Of a stretch of 64,000 bases of DNA, positions 54,603 through 63,634 are shown piece after piece. The DNA comes from Bacteroidaceae bacterium (GTDB lineage Bacteria; Bacteroidota; Bacteroidia; Bacteroidales; Bacteroidaceae). Positions within the stretch are counted from its first letter, which is position 1. The number at the start of each line of letters is the position of its first letter. The notes beneath the pieces were generated by a model, which was given only the letters and a program-made list of their open reading frames with translations, was not told the DNA's origin and made no database searches. Where the stretch lies: the NCBI GenBank assembly GCA_017383485.1, contig JAFNXM010000035.1, positions 43,904 through 107,903 on the forward strand, given 5' to 3'. The position numbers and the translations under genes are program-made.

Positions 54603-55370
54603 ATGAAGAAGAACATATATTTCCTGTCGGATGCACACTTGGGTAGCCTGGCTATCCCGCACAGCAGGATGCAGGAACGCCGTGTGACCAACTTTTTGGA
54701 CAGCATCAAGCACAAAGCCGCCGCCGTCTACCTGCTGGGCGACATCTTCGACTTTTGGCACGAATACAAGACCGTCGTGCCCAAAGGATATACCCGATTG
54801 TTGGGAAAAATCAGCGAACTGACAGATATGGGCGTCGAGGTGCATTATTTCACCGGCAACCACGATCTGTGGATGAACGACTATTTGGAAACAGAGTGCG
54901 GCGTGGTGCTTCATCCACGTAGCTCAGTCGTCGAACTCTACGACAACGTTTTCTACCTAGCACATGGCGACGGCCTGGGATCTACCGACCGCGGATTTAA
55001 GTTTCTGCGCGCCGTATTTCACAATCGTATTTGTCAAAAACTCTTTGCTTCCATTCATCCGCGCTGGGGCATGACATTCGGTTTGGAGTGGGCAAAACGC
55101 AGCCGACTCAAACGAAAAGATGGCAAGGAACCACCCTATATGGGCGAGGATAAGGAAGAACTCATCATCTTCGCCAAAGATTATCTGAAAACCCACCCTG
55201 AAATCAATTTCTTCGTATTCGGCCATCGACATATCGAACTGGATTTAATGCTGGCCAAGACCACGCGCCTCGTCATCCTGGGCGATTGGATCACACAGTT
55301 CACCTACGCTGTGTACGACGGCGAACATTTATTCATGGAAGACTTTATCGAAGGAGAAACTCAACCCTGA
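54603..55370 (+). CDS. lpxH: UDP-2,3-diacylglucosamine diphosphatase LpxH
   Basis: 255 residues, calcineurin-like phosphoesterase. The metal-binding motifs are SDAHLGS, LLGDIFDFWHE, TGNHDLWM, LAHGDGLG and FGHRHIELD. It splits UDP-2,3-diacylglucosamine to lipid X in lipid A synthesis, on the inner face of the membrane. It is followed by a hairpin (55377-55411). Confidence 0.92.
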   Translation: MKKNIYFLSDAHLGSLAIPHSRMQERRVTNFLDSIKHKAAAVYLLGDIFDFWHEYKTVVPKGYTRLLGKISELTDMGVEVHYFTGNHDLWMNDYLETECGVVLHPRSSVVELYDNVFYLAHGDGLGSTDRGFKFLRAVFHNRICQKLFASIHPRWGMTFGLEWAKRSRLKRKDGKEPPYMGEDKEELIIFAKDYLKTHPEINFFVFGHRHIELDLMLAKTTRLVILGDWITQFTYAVYDGEHLFMEDFIEGETQP

Positions 55371-55376
55371 TACATC

Positions 55377-55411
55377 TATCCCTTGCTCATAATTCAAAAG
55401 GGCAAGGGATA
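55377..55411 (+). terminator. Hairpin after lpxH
   Basis: A perfect 10-bp stem (TATCCCTTGC, arms 55377-55386 and 55402-55411) with a 15-nt loop. It is not followed by a long T-run, so termination is uncertain. Confidence 0.5.
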
Positions 55412-55450
55412 TACCTATATATATAATATATACGTAATAGAACAGTAACT

Positions 55451-56356
55451 ATGGAAACATTTCTGTCAGCACGACATATCACCAAACAATACGCGCATCA
55501 CACCGCACTTTCGGACGTGAGCATTGAGGTACCCCGTGGCAAAATCTTCGGACTCCTGGGACCAAATGGCGCAGGCAAAACGACGCTGATACGTATCATC
55601 AATCGCATCACTGCGCCGGACTGTGGCGAGATCCTGTTTGATGGTCGCCCCTTCACGGCGAATGATGTCGCACAAATCGGCTATTTGCCCGAAGAGCGTG
55701 GACTCTACAAGAAAATGAAAGTAGGCGAACAAGCCATATACCTGGCACAATTGAAAGGACTCAGCGCCAAGGAGGCACGCAGCCGTTTGATTGAGTGGTT
55801 CAACCGTTTCGAAATCATGCCATGGTGGGACAAGAAGCTGGAAGAACTTTCCAAAGGGATGCAGCAGAAGGTACAATTTATCATTACCGTTTTGCACGAG
55901 CCACCTTTGCTTATCTTCGACGAACCTTTCTCAGGTTTCGACCCTGTCAATGCCGAACTATTGAAGCAGGAAATCCTGCGTTTGCGCGACAAAGGGCACA
56001 CTGTGATTTTCTCTACCCACAATATGAGTTCGGTGGAAGAAGTGTGCGACGAAATCGCCTTGATTAATCAGTCAAAAGTCGTACTGAGCGGCAATGTGCA
56101 CGACGTGAAGCGCCAATTCCGCACCGACAGATTCGAACTAACCTGTACCGAGAAACTCCCCGATTGGAGCGATATTTACAGCATCGCCGAGCATAAAGAA
56201 ATAGCCGACACACACCATTATATATTAAACAAGAAAGCGCCAGCTACCAACTCAGAATTTATCGCACACCTTGCTCAGCAGACAGAGGTGCGTGCTTTCT
56301 GCGAACAAATGCCTTCGATGCACGACATCTTCCTTAAGGTAGTCAATGCGAAGTAA
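55451..56356 (+). CDS. ABC-2 transporter ATP-binding protein
   Basis: 301 residues. Walker A GPNGAGKTT (about 38-46), signature LSKGMQQKVQ, Walker B LLIFDEPFSGFDPV and switch His STHNMSS. The C-terminal ~80 residues are the extra domain seen in NatA/DrrA-type ATPases. With the permease gene 24 bp downstream it forms an exporter; the substrate is unknown. Confidence 0.9.
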   Translation: METFLSARHITKQYAHHTALSDVSIEVPRGKIFGLLGPNGAGKTTLIRIINRITAPDCGEILFDGRPFTANDVAQIGYLPEERGLYKKMKVGEQAIYLAQLKGLSAKEARSRLIEWFNRFEIMPWWDKKLEELSKGMQQKVQFIITVLHEPPLLIFDEPFSGFDPVNAELLKQEILRLRDKGHTVIFSTHNMSSVEEVCDEIALINQSKVVLSGNVHDVKRQFRTDRFELTCTEKLPDWSDIYSIAEHKEIADTHHYILNKKAPATNSEFIAHLAQQTEVRAFCEQMPSMHDIFLKVVNAK

Positions 56357-56379
56357 ATCTTTTTTTGAAATCCAAAGCC

Positions 56380-57684
56380 ATGAATAAAATATTAATCATA
56401 GTGCGTCGCGAATTTATGACGCGTGTGGCCAAGCGGTCGTTCATCTTGCTCACCATCTTGATGCCTTTTATCTTTGCCGCCTTGATCTTTTTGCCAATAT
56501 GGTTGTCCTCGGTCGAGGGGGATGAAGTGGGCACTGTGATGCTCGTTGACAAAACTGGACGATACGGCGCCTCGTTACAAGGCAATCCATCCTACAATTT
56601 TGTGCCTGTAGCAGAAAACAAAGACGAGTTTTATTCAGAAGAAAGCGACGTTGCGGCGGTGCTCTGCATCAACGGCGAATTACACAAAGATCCCACTGCT
56701 GTCGCCCTATATTCGTCGCAAGAGATACCAGCCGACTTGTTGACTTTCACTACCGCCGCCTTGAACGAACAAGTGCGCAAGGATAAGCTACAATCGCACA
56801 ACATTCCCGGCCTGGAGCACATCATAAAGGATGTAGAGAGCACCTTCTCCATCCCAACAATCAAGAGAGATGCAGCAGGCGAGGAGTCGGCGTCAAGTAC
56901 CGACGTGGCGATGCTGACAGGTTACTTGTTCACCCTGCTGATATACATATTTGTGATAGCTTACGGCGGCATGGTGATGCAGAGCGTGATTGAGGAGAAA
57001 ACAGGTCGCATCGTCGAACTAATGGTTTCGAGCGTCAAGCCATTCCAACTGATGATGGGCAAGATCATCGGCGTCGCCTTGGTCGGCATCGTGCAGTTGG
57101 CGATTTGGGGTATGATGTTGGCTGCTATTATCTTTGCTGCGCAGCTGCTATTTGGCGTCGATGTCTCAGCAAGTACTACTCCGTCGATGGCAGGCGGCGC
57201 AATGGTGCCCCCAGCCGAAAGCATGAGTGGAGGCAATGAAATATTAAGCGCTATCATGGGCTTGCCCTTCCTCGAAATCGCAATCATGTTCATCCTCTAC
57301 TTCATCGGCGGCTACCTGCTCTACGCGTCCTTCTTCGCTGCCGTTGGTGCCAGCATCAATTCTCAGGAGGATTCATCTCAATTCATGACTCCCGTCATTC
57401 TGATCATACTCTTCGGCTTCTACGCCGCTATGTTTAGTATGGAGAACACTAATGGTCCGTTAGCTTTCTGGACTTCAATTTTCCCACTGACTTCGCCTAT
57501 TGTGATGATGATCAGAATACCTTTTGGCGTACCCCTTTGGCAGGAATTGTTGTCCTTGTTCTTGCTCTTCGGCACAGCACTTCTGTTTGTCTATATCGGA
57601 GCAAAGATCTACCGCGTCGGCATTTTGATGTACGGCAAGAAGCCTTCGATGCGCGAGATACTGAAGTGGGTGAGGTATAAGTAA
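56380..57684 (+). CDS. ABC-2 transporter permease (NatB-like)
   Basis: 434 residues from MNKILIIVRREFMTRVAKRSF; a start five codons upstream is possible. A first membrane segment (about 20-45), a large extracytoplasmic domain (about 45-175) and five further segments (from about 180) make an ABC-2 permease like NatB. EEKTGRIVELMVSSVKPFQLMMGKIIG is typical. It partners the ATPase just upstream. Repeat copy I begins 25 bp after the stop. Confidence 0.88.
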   Translation: MNKILIIVRREFMTRVAKRSFILLTILMPFIFAALIFLPIWLSSVEGDEVGTVMLVDKTGRYGASLQGNPSYNFVPVAENKDEFYSEESDVAAVLCINGELHKDPTAVALYSSQEIPADLLTFTTAALNEQVRKDKLQSHNIPGLEHIIKDVESTFSIPTIKRDAAGEESASSTDVAMLTGYLFTLLIYIFVIAYGGMVMQSVIEEKTGRIVELMVSSVKPFQLMMGKIIGVALVGIVQLAIWGMMLAAIIFAAQLLFGVDVSASTTPSMAGGAMVPPAESMSGGNEILSAIMGLPFLEIAIMFILYFIGGYLLYASFFAAVGASINSQEDSSQFMTPVILIILFGFYAAMFSMENTNGPLAFWTSIFPLTSPIVMMIRIPFGVPLWQELLSLFLLFGTALLFVYIGAKIYRVGILMYGKKPSMREILKWVRYK

Positions 57685-57708
57685 TGTGATAATACGTCTG
57701 TTTTACAC

Positions 57709-57806
57709 CCCGAAAAAAAGCCTAGACCTTTTTTCAACGAGACGTCGCGAAATTTAAAAAAGGTTAGACCTTTTTTTCACAAGGTATTGACTTTTTTTTC
57801 GCAAGG
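57709..57806 (+). repeat. Dispersed GACGTCGCG repeat, copy I
   Basis: The core at 57736-57755 is AACGAGACGTCGCGAAATTT. The arms CCTTTTTT before it and AAAAAAGG after it pair, putting the core in the loop. It is followed by TCACAAGGTATTGACTTTTT. It lies between two co-oriented genes. Confidence 0.82.
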
Positions 57807-57852
57807 TCATTTGTAAGCAGAAATAGGTCGGACGAAATAAGCAAAAAATGAT

Positions 57853-60816
57853 ATGACACAACGTTATTGGAAGAACCAGTTGATACTGCGCGACACCCCG
57901 TTTATGGACTTAATGAGGCGCCGCATTTTCAACGTACTCTTGATCGCCAATCCCTACGATGCGTTTATGCTGGAAGACGATGGGCGCGTAGACGAAAAGA
58001 TATTCGACGAATATGCCAAATTGGGGTTGCGCTATCCTCCGCGCTTCTATCAAGTAGCTTCTGCCGAGGAGGCCGAACGCGAACTGCGCCGCACCGCTTT
58101 CAACCTTGTGATCTGTATGCCCGGTACGGACAATAACGATGTGTTTGACATCGCGCGATCGATCAAAATGCGCTATCAGAAGATACCTATCGTGGTGCTC
58201 ACGCCATTTAGCCATGGTATCACGCGACGTATGGAAAACGAGGATTTGTCTATCTTTGAATACGTCTTCTGTTGGTTGGGCAACACCGATCTGTTGGTTT
58301 CTATCATCAAACTGATAGAGGACAAAATGAATCTGGAACATGATATCAACGTGGCAGGCGTGCAGATGATTTTGCTGGTCGAAGACTCTATACGTTTCTA
58401 CTCGTCGATCTTGCCAAGTCTTTACAAATTTGTCCTGCAACAGAGCTTGGAATTCGCTACCGAAGCCCTCAACTCACACCTGGAAACCCTGCGTATGCGT
58501 GGCCGTCCCAAAATCGTATTGGCGCGTAATTATGAAGAGGCCTGGGCGCTTTATTCTAAATACAAAGATCATACCTTGGGCGTCATCAGCGACTGCCGCT
58601 TTCCAAAGGATGGGGTGAAAAATGAATTTGCCGGCATCGAATTGCTCACAGCCATTCGAAAAGAGGACGAGTTCCTACCTTTGATCCTCGAATCGTCCGA
58701 GTCTGATCGCTATATCCAAGCCGAACAATGCGGAGCGTCCTTTATTGATAAAAATTCGAAGAAGCTGGATCGCGATTTGCGTAAGCTAATTCTGAAAAAC
58801 TTTGGTTTCGGCGACTTTATCTTCCGCAACCCAGAAACAAGAGAAGAGATCGTACGTGTGCGTAATTTGAAAGATTTGCAGGACAATATTTTCACGTTGC
58901 CCGCCGACTCACTCCTTTATCACATTTCCCGTAACAATGTGTCGCGCTGGCTCTGTTCGCGTGCTCTCTTCCCTATCTCCGAATTTCTGAAGTATATCAC
59001 CTGGGATTCGCTCCAGGACATTGATGCACACAGGCAAATCATCTTCGATGCCATTGCAAGTTATCGTAAGATGAAGAACCAAGGGGTTGTGGCCGTCTTC
59101 AATAGACATCGCTTTGATAGTTTCAGCAATTTCTCACGCATCGGCGAGGGATCGCTCGGCGGTAAGGGACGCGGTTTGGCCTTCCTGGACAATATCATCA
59201 TGCGTCATACGGATTTGAATTCTTTCGAGAATGCCACAGTCGTGATTCCAAGGACCGTGGTGCTTTGTACAGACATCTTCGACGAATTCATGGACCGCAA
59301 TGAATTATATCAAATTGCGCTGTCAGATGCCTCGGACGAAGATATCCTGCAAGCCTTTCTTCGTGCAGAATTGCCCGAACGTCTGTACGATGACCTGATG
59401 GTTTATTTGGACGTGGTCCGTACGCCTATCGCCATACGTTCATCTTCTTTGCTCGAGGATGCACACTATCAGCCTTTCGCGGGTATTTATTCCACTTATA
59501 TGATACCCTATGCCGAGGATATTAATACCCGTTTCCGTTTGCTCTCGGATGCGATCAAAGGGGTCTATGCTTCTGTGTTCTACAAGGACAGTAAGGCATA
59601 TATGACGGCGACAAGCAATGTCATAGACCAGGAGAAAATGGCAGTACTCCTGCAAGAGGTAGCAGGAAGTCAATATGGCACGCGTTTCTATCCACAGATT
59701 TCAGGTGTAGCCCGTTCTGTTAATTATTATCCAATAGGTGACGAAGCGGCGAGCGATGGTATCGTGAATCTGGCGCTTGGTCTTGGGAAATATATAGTAG
59801 ATGGCGGACTAAATCTTCGAGTTTGTCCGGCTTATCCTAATAAGGTTTTGCAAACGAGCGAAATGGAAATTGCCCTGCGCGAAACGCAGACGCAATTCTA
59901 CGCCCTGGATACTACACACACGGCCCAGGATCTGAAGGTGGATGATAGTTTCAATCTCTTGAAACTGCACGTCAGCGAGGCCGTCAAGGATGGTTCGTTA
60001 CAATACATCGCCTCGACGTACGATCCCTACGACATGATGATACGCGACGGTCTCTACGAGGGTGGACGAAAGTTAATCACCTTCTGCGGTGTCCTGCAGC
60101 AGGGAATATTCCCCTTGCCCGAGTTGCTACGAATGATATTGGAGTACGGACAGAGTGATATGCGCCGTGCCGTAGAAATCGAGTTTGCCGTTACTATCAA
60201 CCCCGACCGCACAGGCACCCTGTATCTCCTACAAATACGTCCGATGGTCGATGCCATGATGATGCTCGACGAGGATTTGTCCCAAGTGTCGGCCGAACAA
60301 ATCTTGATACAATCGCCCAATGCCATAGGACATGGTGTGACAGACGACGTGTGCGATGTAGTATACGTTAAGACGGACAATTTCTCCGCCGCCAACAACA
60401 CCTTGATAGCAGACGAAATCAACCGTATCAATCAGCAATTTTTGAAAGAAGAACGCCACTATATTCTCGTAGGTCCGGGACGATGGGGCAGCAGTGATTC
60501 GTGGTTGGGAATACCAGTCAAGTGGCCGCATATTTCTGCCGCCAAGGCGATAGTCGAAGCCGGTTTGGACAATTACCGTATTGACCCGAGTCAAGGTACC
60601 CACTTCTTCCAAAATCTGACCAGCTTCGGCGTAGCCTACTTCACCGTCAACGATTTTATTGGCGAGGGTATTTACGATCAAGCCTACCTCAACAGCCTTC
60701 CAGCCGTCGAGGAAACGCAATTTGTGCGCCACGTGCGTCTGCCACGCCCTGCTGTCATCAAAGTGGATGGTATGAAAAAGGTCGGTGTGATACTGAAACC
60801 TGATTTGGAAGCTTGA
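57853..60816 (+). CDS. Receiver-like domains fused to a PEP/pyruvate-binding (PPDK_N) domain
   Basis: 987 residues. Two response-regulator-like domains come first: one about 25-160 (LLIANPYDAFM, VICMPG, IPIVVLTPF), lacking the phospho-Asp, and one about 170-330 (MILLVEDSIRF, GVISDCRFP with a candidate phospho-Asp, ASFIDKNSKK). The PPDK_N domain (about 425-820) has GEGSLGGKGRGLAFLD, PIAIRSSSLLEDAHYQPFAGIYST and ending LYLLQIRPMV, as in PEP synthase. The phosphohistidine and PEP-enzyme domains of true PEP synthase are absent; a ~160-residue C-terminal region follows (GPGRWGSSDSWLGIPVKW). The role is unknown; it could be a signalling or phosphotransfer protein. Confidence 0.85.
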   Translation: MTQRYWKNQLILRDTPFMDLMRRRIFNVLLIANPYDAFMLEDDGRVDEKIFDEYAKLGLRYPPRFYQVASAEEAERELRRTAFNLVICMPGTDNNDVFDIARSIKMRYQKIPIVVLTPFSHGITRRMENEDLSIFEYVFCWLGNTDLLVSIIKLIEDKMNLEHDINVAGVQMILLVEDSIRFYSSILPSLYKFVLQQSLEFATEALNSHLETLRMRGRPKIVLARNYEEAWALYSKYKDHTLGVISDCRFPKDGVKNEFAGIELLTAIRKEDEFLPLILESSESDRYIQAEQCGASFIDKNSKKLDRDLRKLILKNFGFGDFIFRNPETREEIVRVRNLKDLQDNIFTLPADSLLYHISRNNVSRWLCSRALFPISEFLKYITWDSLQDIDAHRQIIFDAIASYRKMKNQGVVAVFNRHRFDSFSNFSRIGEGSLGGKGRGLAFLDNIIMRHTDLNSFENATVVIPRTVVLCTDIFDEFMDRNELYQIALSDASDEDILQAFLRAELPERLYDDLMVYLDVVRTPIAIRSSSLLEDAHYQPFAGIYSTYMIPYAEDINTRFRLLSDAIKGVYASVFYKDSKAYMTATSNVIDQEKMAVLLQEVAGSQYGTRFYPQISGVARSVNYYPIGDEAASDGIVNLALGLGKYIVDGGLNLRVCPAYPNKVLQTSEMEIALRETQTQFYALDTTHTAQDLKVDDSFNLLKLHVSEAVKDGSLQYIASTYDPYDMMIRDGLYEGGRKLITFCGVLQQGIFPLPELLRMILEYGQSDMRRAVEIEFAVTINPDRTGTLYLLQIRPMVDAMMMLDEDLSQVSAEQILIQSPNAIGHGVTDDVCDVVYVKTDNFSAANNTLIADEINRINQQFLKEERHYILVGPGRWGSSDSWLGIPVKWPHISAAKAIVEAGLDNYRIDPSQGTHFFQNLTSFGVAYFTVNDFIGEGIYDQAYLNSLPAVEETQFVRHVRLPRPAVIKVDGMKKVGVILKPDLEA

Positions 60817-60845
60817 TTTGGCAGTTTTTTATATAAAATTAGATT

Positions 60846-60880
60846 AAAAAGAGGCAAAAAGATAATTTTTGTCTCTTTTT
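60846..60880 (+). terminator. Terminator of the receiver-PPDK_N gene
   Basis: A 15-bp stem (AAAAAGAGGCAAAAA against TTTTTGTCTCTTTTT, one G-T) with arms 60846-60860 and 60866-60880, ending in a T-run. Confidence 0.82.
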
Positions 60881-60881
60881 T

Positions 60882-60912
60882 CTTGCAGAATAACATAATC
60901 TCCTTAACTTTG
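60882..60912 (+). promoter_or_regulatory. Promoter of gdhA
   Basis: TTGC (60882-60885), 19 bp, TAACTTTG (60905-60912). The leader is long, about 155 nt, to the ATG at 61073. Confidence 0.65.
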
Positions 60913-61072
60913 CTGACAAATATCGTCCACCGTGGGTCTGCTTTGCACCTATTATATATAAATAGTGTAAGAATTGTATCTAATAGCGTAGTTCAACAGT
61001 AAAACCTGGCAGATACCAGACGTGACGATAGACACACATTGTATTCACAAAAACTAAAAATAACTAAACAAA

Positions 61073-62407
61073 ATGGAAGCCAAGAAAGTATTGGACGACA
61101 TCATGCGTCGTTTTCCCAACGAACCCGAGTATCATCAAGCTGTCAAGGAAGTACTTGACACTATCGAAGAGGAGTATAATAAGCACCCTGAGTTTGATCG
61201 TGCAGGCCTCATCGAACGTCTGTGCATCCCTGATAGAATCATTCAGTTCCGCGTCACTTGGATGGACGACAAGGGTCAAGTACAGACCAACATGGGCTAT
61301 CGCGTGCAACACAACAATGCGATTGGTCCCTACAAGGGCGGTATCCGTTTTCATAGTTCGGTGAATCAAAGCATCTTGAAGTTCCTTGCGTTTGAGCAGA
61401 CGTTCAAGAATGCGCTCACCACCCTGCCAATGGGCGGCGGCAAGGGCGGTTCGGACTTCTCGCCTCGTGGTAAGAGCAATGCCGAAGTGATGCGCTTCTG
61501 TCAAGCCTTTATGTTGGAGCTGAGCCGTCACATCGGCCCCGATACAGACGTGCCAGCTGGCGATATAGGCGTAGGCGGCCGTGAAGTAGGTTACATGTAT
61601 GGCATGTACAAGAAGTTGACGCACGAATTCACCGGCACCTTCACTGGCAAGGGTCGCGAGTTTGGCGGTTCGCTCATTCGCCCCGAGGCTACTGGCTACG
61701 GCAATGTGTACTTCCTGATGGAGATGCTGCGCACACGCGGTATGGATCTGCAGGGCAAGTCCGTGCTTATCTCGGGTTCGGGTAACGTAGCGCAATATAC
61801 AGCAGAAAAGGTGCTCGAGTTGGGCGGCAAAGTGCTGACTATGTCCGATTCCGACGGCTATATCTACGACCCCGACGGCATCGATCGTGAGAAATTGGAC
61901 TACATCATGGAGTTGAAGAATTTGTACCGCGGACGTATTCGCGAATATGCGGAAAAGTATGGTTGCAAGTACGTACCTGGTGCGAAGCCTTGGTTTGAAA
62001 AGGCCGACATCGCACTGCCATCGGCGACACAAAACGAGCTGAATGGCGAAGCAGCACGTGCTTTGGTCGAAAATGGTGTGATCGCCGTGAGCGAAGGTGC
62101 CAATATGCCCTCTACACCCGAAGCTATCCAAATCTTCCAAGAGGCTAAGATCCTGTACGCCCCCGGAAAGGCTGCCAATGCCGGCGGTGTGTCGGTGTCG
62201 GGCCTTGAAATGACACAAAACTCTGAACGTCTGTCGTGGACTGCCGAGGAAGTGGACAACCGCCTGCACATGATCATGGAAGACATCCACGCCAACTGTG
62301 TGAAATACGGCACCGAGCCCGACGGCTACGTGAACTACGTGAAGGGCGCCAATATCGCGGGCTTCATGAAGGTAGCCAAGGCGATGATGGCTCAGGGCGT
62401 GTTGTAA
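61073..62407 (+). CDS. gdhA: NADP-type glutamate dehydrogenase
   Basis: 444 residues, the hexameric bacterial form. Substrate and catalytic lysines are in QTFKNALTTLPMGGGKGGSD (K-N-A-L-T and GGGKGG). The nucleotide fold has VLISGSGNVAQYTAEKV. PSTPEAIQIFQEAKILYAPGKAANAGGV closes the active site. It makes glutamate from 2-oxoglutarate and ammonia, the main ammonium entry in Bacteroidales. A large antisense frame over the same DNA is a shadow. Confidence 0.96.
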   Translation: MEAKKVLDDIMRRFPNEPEYHQAVKEVLDTIEEEYNKHPEFDRAGLIERLCIPDRIIQFRVTWMDDKGQVQTNMGYRVQHNNAIGPYKGGIRFHSSVNQSILKFLAFEQTFKNALTTLPMGGGKGGSDFSPRGKSNAEVMRFCQAFMLELSRHIGPDTDVPAGDIGVGGREVGYMYGMYKKLTHEFTGTFTGKGREFGGSLIRPEATGYGNVYFLMEMLRTRGMDLQGKSVLISGSGNVAQYTAEKVLELGGKVLTMSDSDGYIYDPDGIDREKLDYIMELKNLYRGRIREYAEKYGCKYVPGAKPWFEKADIALPSATQNELNGEAARALVENGVIAVSEGANMPSTPEAIQIFQEAKILYAPGKAANAGGVSVSGLEMTQNSERLSWTAEEVDNRLHMIMEDIHANCVKYGTEPDGYVNYVKGANIAGFMKVAKAMMAQGVL

Positions 62408-62435
62408 TCGCATCAATATCTGCGAATATATCCCT

Positions 62436-62468
62436 GGGGAGAGTGAGTCACATCATTCTCCCCTTTTT
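62436..62468 (+). terminator. Terminator of gdhA
   Basis: A 10-bp stem (GGGGAGAGTG against CATTCTCCCC, one G-T) at 62436-62445 and 62454-62463, then T5. Confidence 0.82.
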
Positions 62469-62617
62469 GTTTTTATACATCAAGTCATGTAGTTGCGGAG
62501 GGATGTGCCCATAATGTTGTACAATAAGTCAAAGAGCGCTGTGACACCTTCACATCACCAGGGCTGTCTCTGTATATAATAAAGGAACGCGCCCGCGCGT
62601 GTGAGAAGTTCACAATG

Positions 62618-62625
62618 CAAAGATA
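62618..62625 (-). promoter_or_regulatory. Orphan minus-strand promoter-like element
   Basis: The complement reads TATCTTTG. It points into 62420-62610, where no minus-strand gene is seen. No TTTG at -33. The downstream sequence is GC-rich with short self-complementary pieces (CACGCGCGGGCGCG). Confidence 0.35.
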
Positions 62626-62767
62626 CAATACCACGCAGGGCATCTTCATCTTTAGCGTGCTTAACGTTTTTTTTTAACATTTCAAAATGGGCTTAGAAGT
62701 CCTATAAATACAAAGGGAGTGAGAAATTGCTATTTTTTTATTTTATTTTTTGAGTAAGGCCAATAAA

Positions 62768-63101
62768 TTAATTTAGGTAACAATATAGATGTTGTCCACT
62801 AAAAGTCCCTCGTGATATTGTTCACTTTTTTATAAGGAGAACACGAATTGAAAATCGACGTAGTCAATCTCACGGATTTAACGAATATAGTTATTATGCT
62901 TTTCCATTTTGCTAATCGCAGTTAAAAAAACACGAATACCATCTGGATGATTTATGCGCGCGATTCGTCTCTGATTAAGAAGTGCTAATCCGCATGAAGA
63001 TTGCCTTTAGCCCCTTCGGGCTGCTAACTTCGTTTCGTGTTTATTCGAGAGATTCGTGTTCTTTTTTATGTGGACAACTCCTATATTGTTACCTTAATTT
63101 A
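62768..63101. mobile_element. MITE-like element with 24-bp terminal inverted repeats and 8-bp target duplication
   Basis: The ends at 62776-62799 and 63070-63093 are inverted repeats (GGTAACAATATAG-nn-GTTGTCCAC, 22 of 24 matching). Both are flanked by a direct TTAATTTA (62768-62775 and 63094-63101). Sub-terminal AGAACACGAAT is also inverted. The 318-bp interior encodes no protein; it has a short hairpin AGCCC-CTTC-GGGCT near 63010. This is the form of a non-autonomous element moved by a transposase encoded elsewhere. The 62408-63172 stretch has no supported gene. Confidence 0.8.
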
Positions 63102-63172
63102 AGCGCACTATTTTGTCCATTGAGAACAAAATTAGCACGCTTATGATTAGAAATAAAACGAAAATTTCTAAT

Positions 63173-63628
63173 TTAATTGCTAAGTTTAATTATTCCAGAA
63201 AATAGCATAATATTGGGAGAGTTATTTATCTCTAATCTTACCAATTCTGGTACATTCCTGTTTTTACTTAAATCATATACAAAAAAGATATTGGCAGTAT
63301 ACGTTCCCATATTTTCAATATGTTCTCCTCCTTGATACATCACTATCTTAATATTTTTTTGAGATGTATCAACTACTTTGTTTACAATCTGCAATGTGTA
63401 AGTATGTACCTCAGGAATAGAAATCGCCAAATAATTTTGTTTTTCAATAGTAGCATCAATAATCATACCCCCAAAATTTGAAAAAGAGTCTAAAACTTTT
63501 TCTGTTCCTGTTTCTAACACTTCTAACTTATGAAAAACCAATTTTTCATTTACAATATACTCTGTCGATGCATATGCACAGACATTTATATAAAAAACAC
63601 TTAATAACAAGAATACTAATTTTCTCAT
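63173..63628 (-). CDS. Small secreted protein, unknown function
   Basis: 151 residues with a signal peptide (MRKLVFLLLSVFYINVCAYA). The mature part is beta-rich (KLVFHKLEVLETGTEKV, NFGGMIIDATIEKQNYLAIS, IFFVYDLSKN) and A/T-rich in codon use compared with the rest of the window. No family was recognised. It starts 6 bp after the upstream gene's stop and is 72 bp from the MITE-like element. Confidence 0.65.
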   Translation of the reverse strand: MRKLVFLLLSVFYINVCAYASTEYIVNEKLVFHKLEVLETGTEKVLDSFSNFGGMIIDATIEKQNYLAISIPEVHTYTLQIVNKVVDTSQKNIKIVMYQGGEHIENMGTYTANIFFVYDLSKNRNVPELVRLEINNSPNIMLFSGIIKLSN

Positions 63629-63634
63629 AATACT

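Noticed and set aside
61064-62416. 450-codon minus-strand frame opposite gdhA
   Set aside because: It mirrors gdhA almost exactly and is His/Val/Ala-rich without a domain, as expected from the codon bias of the sense gene.
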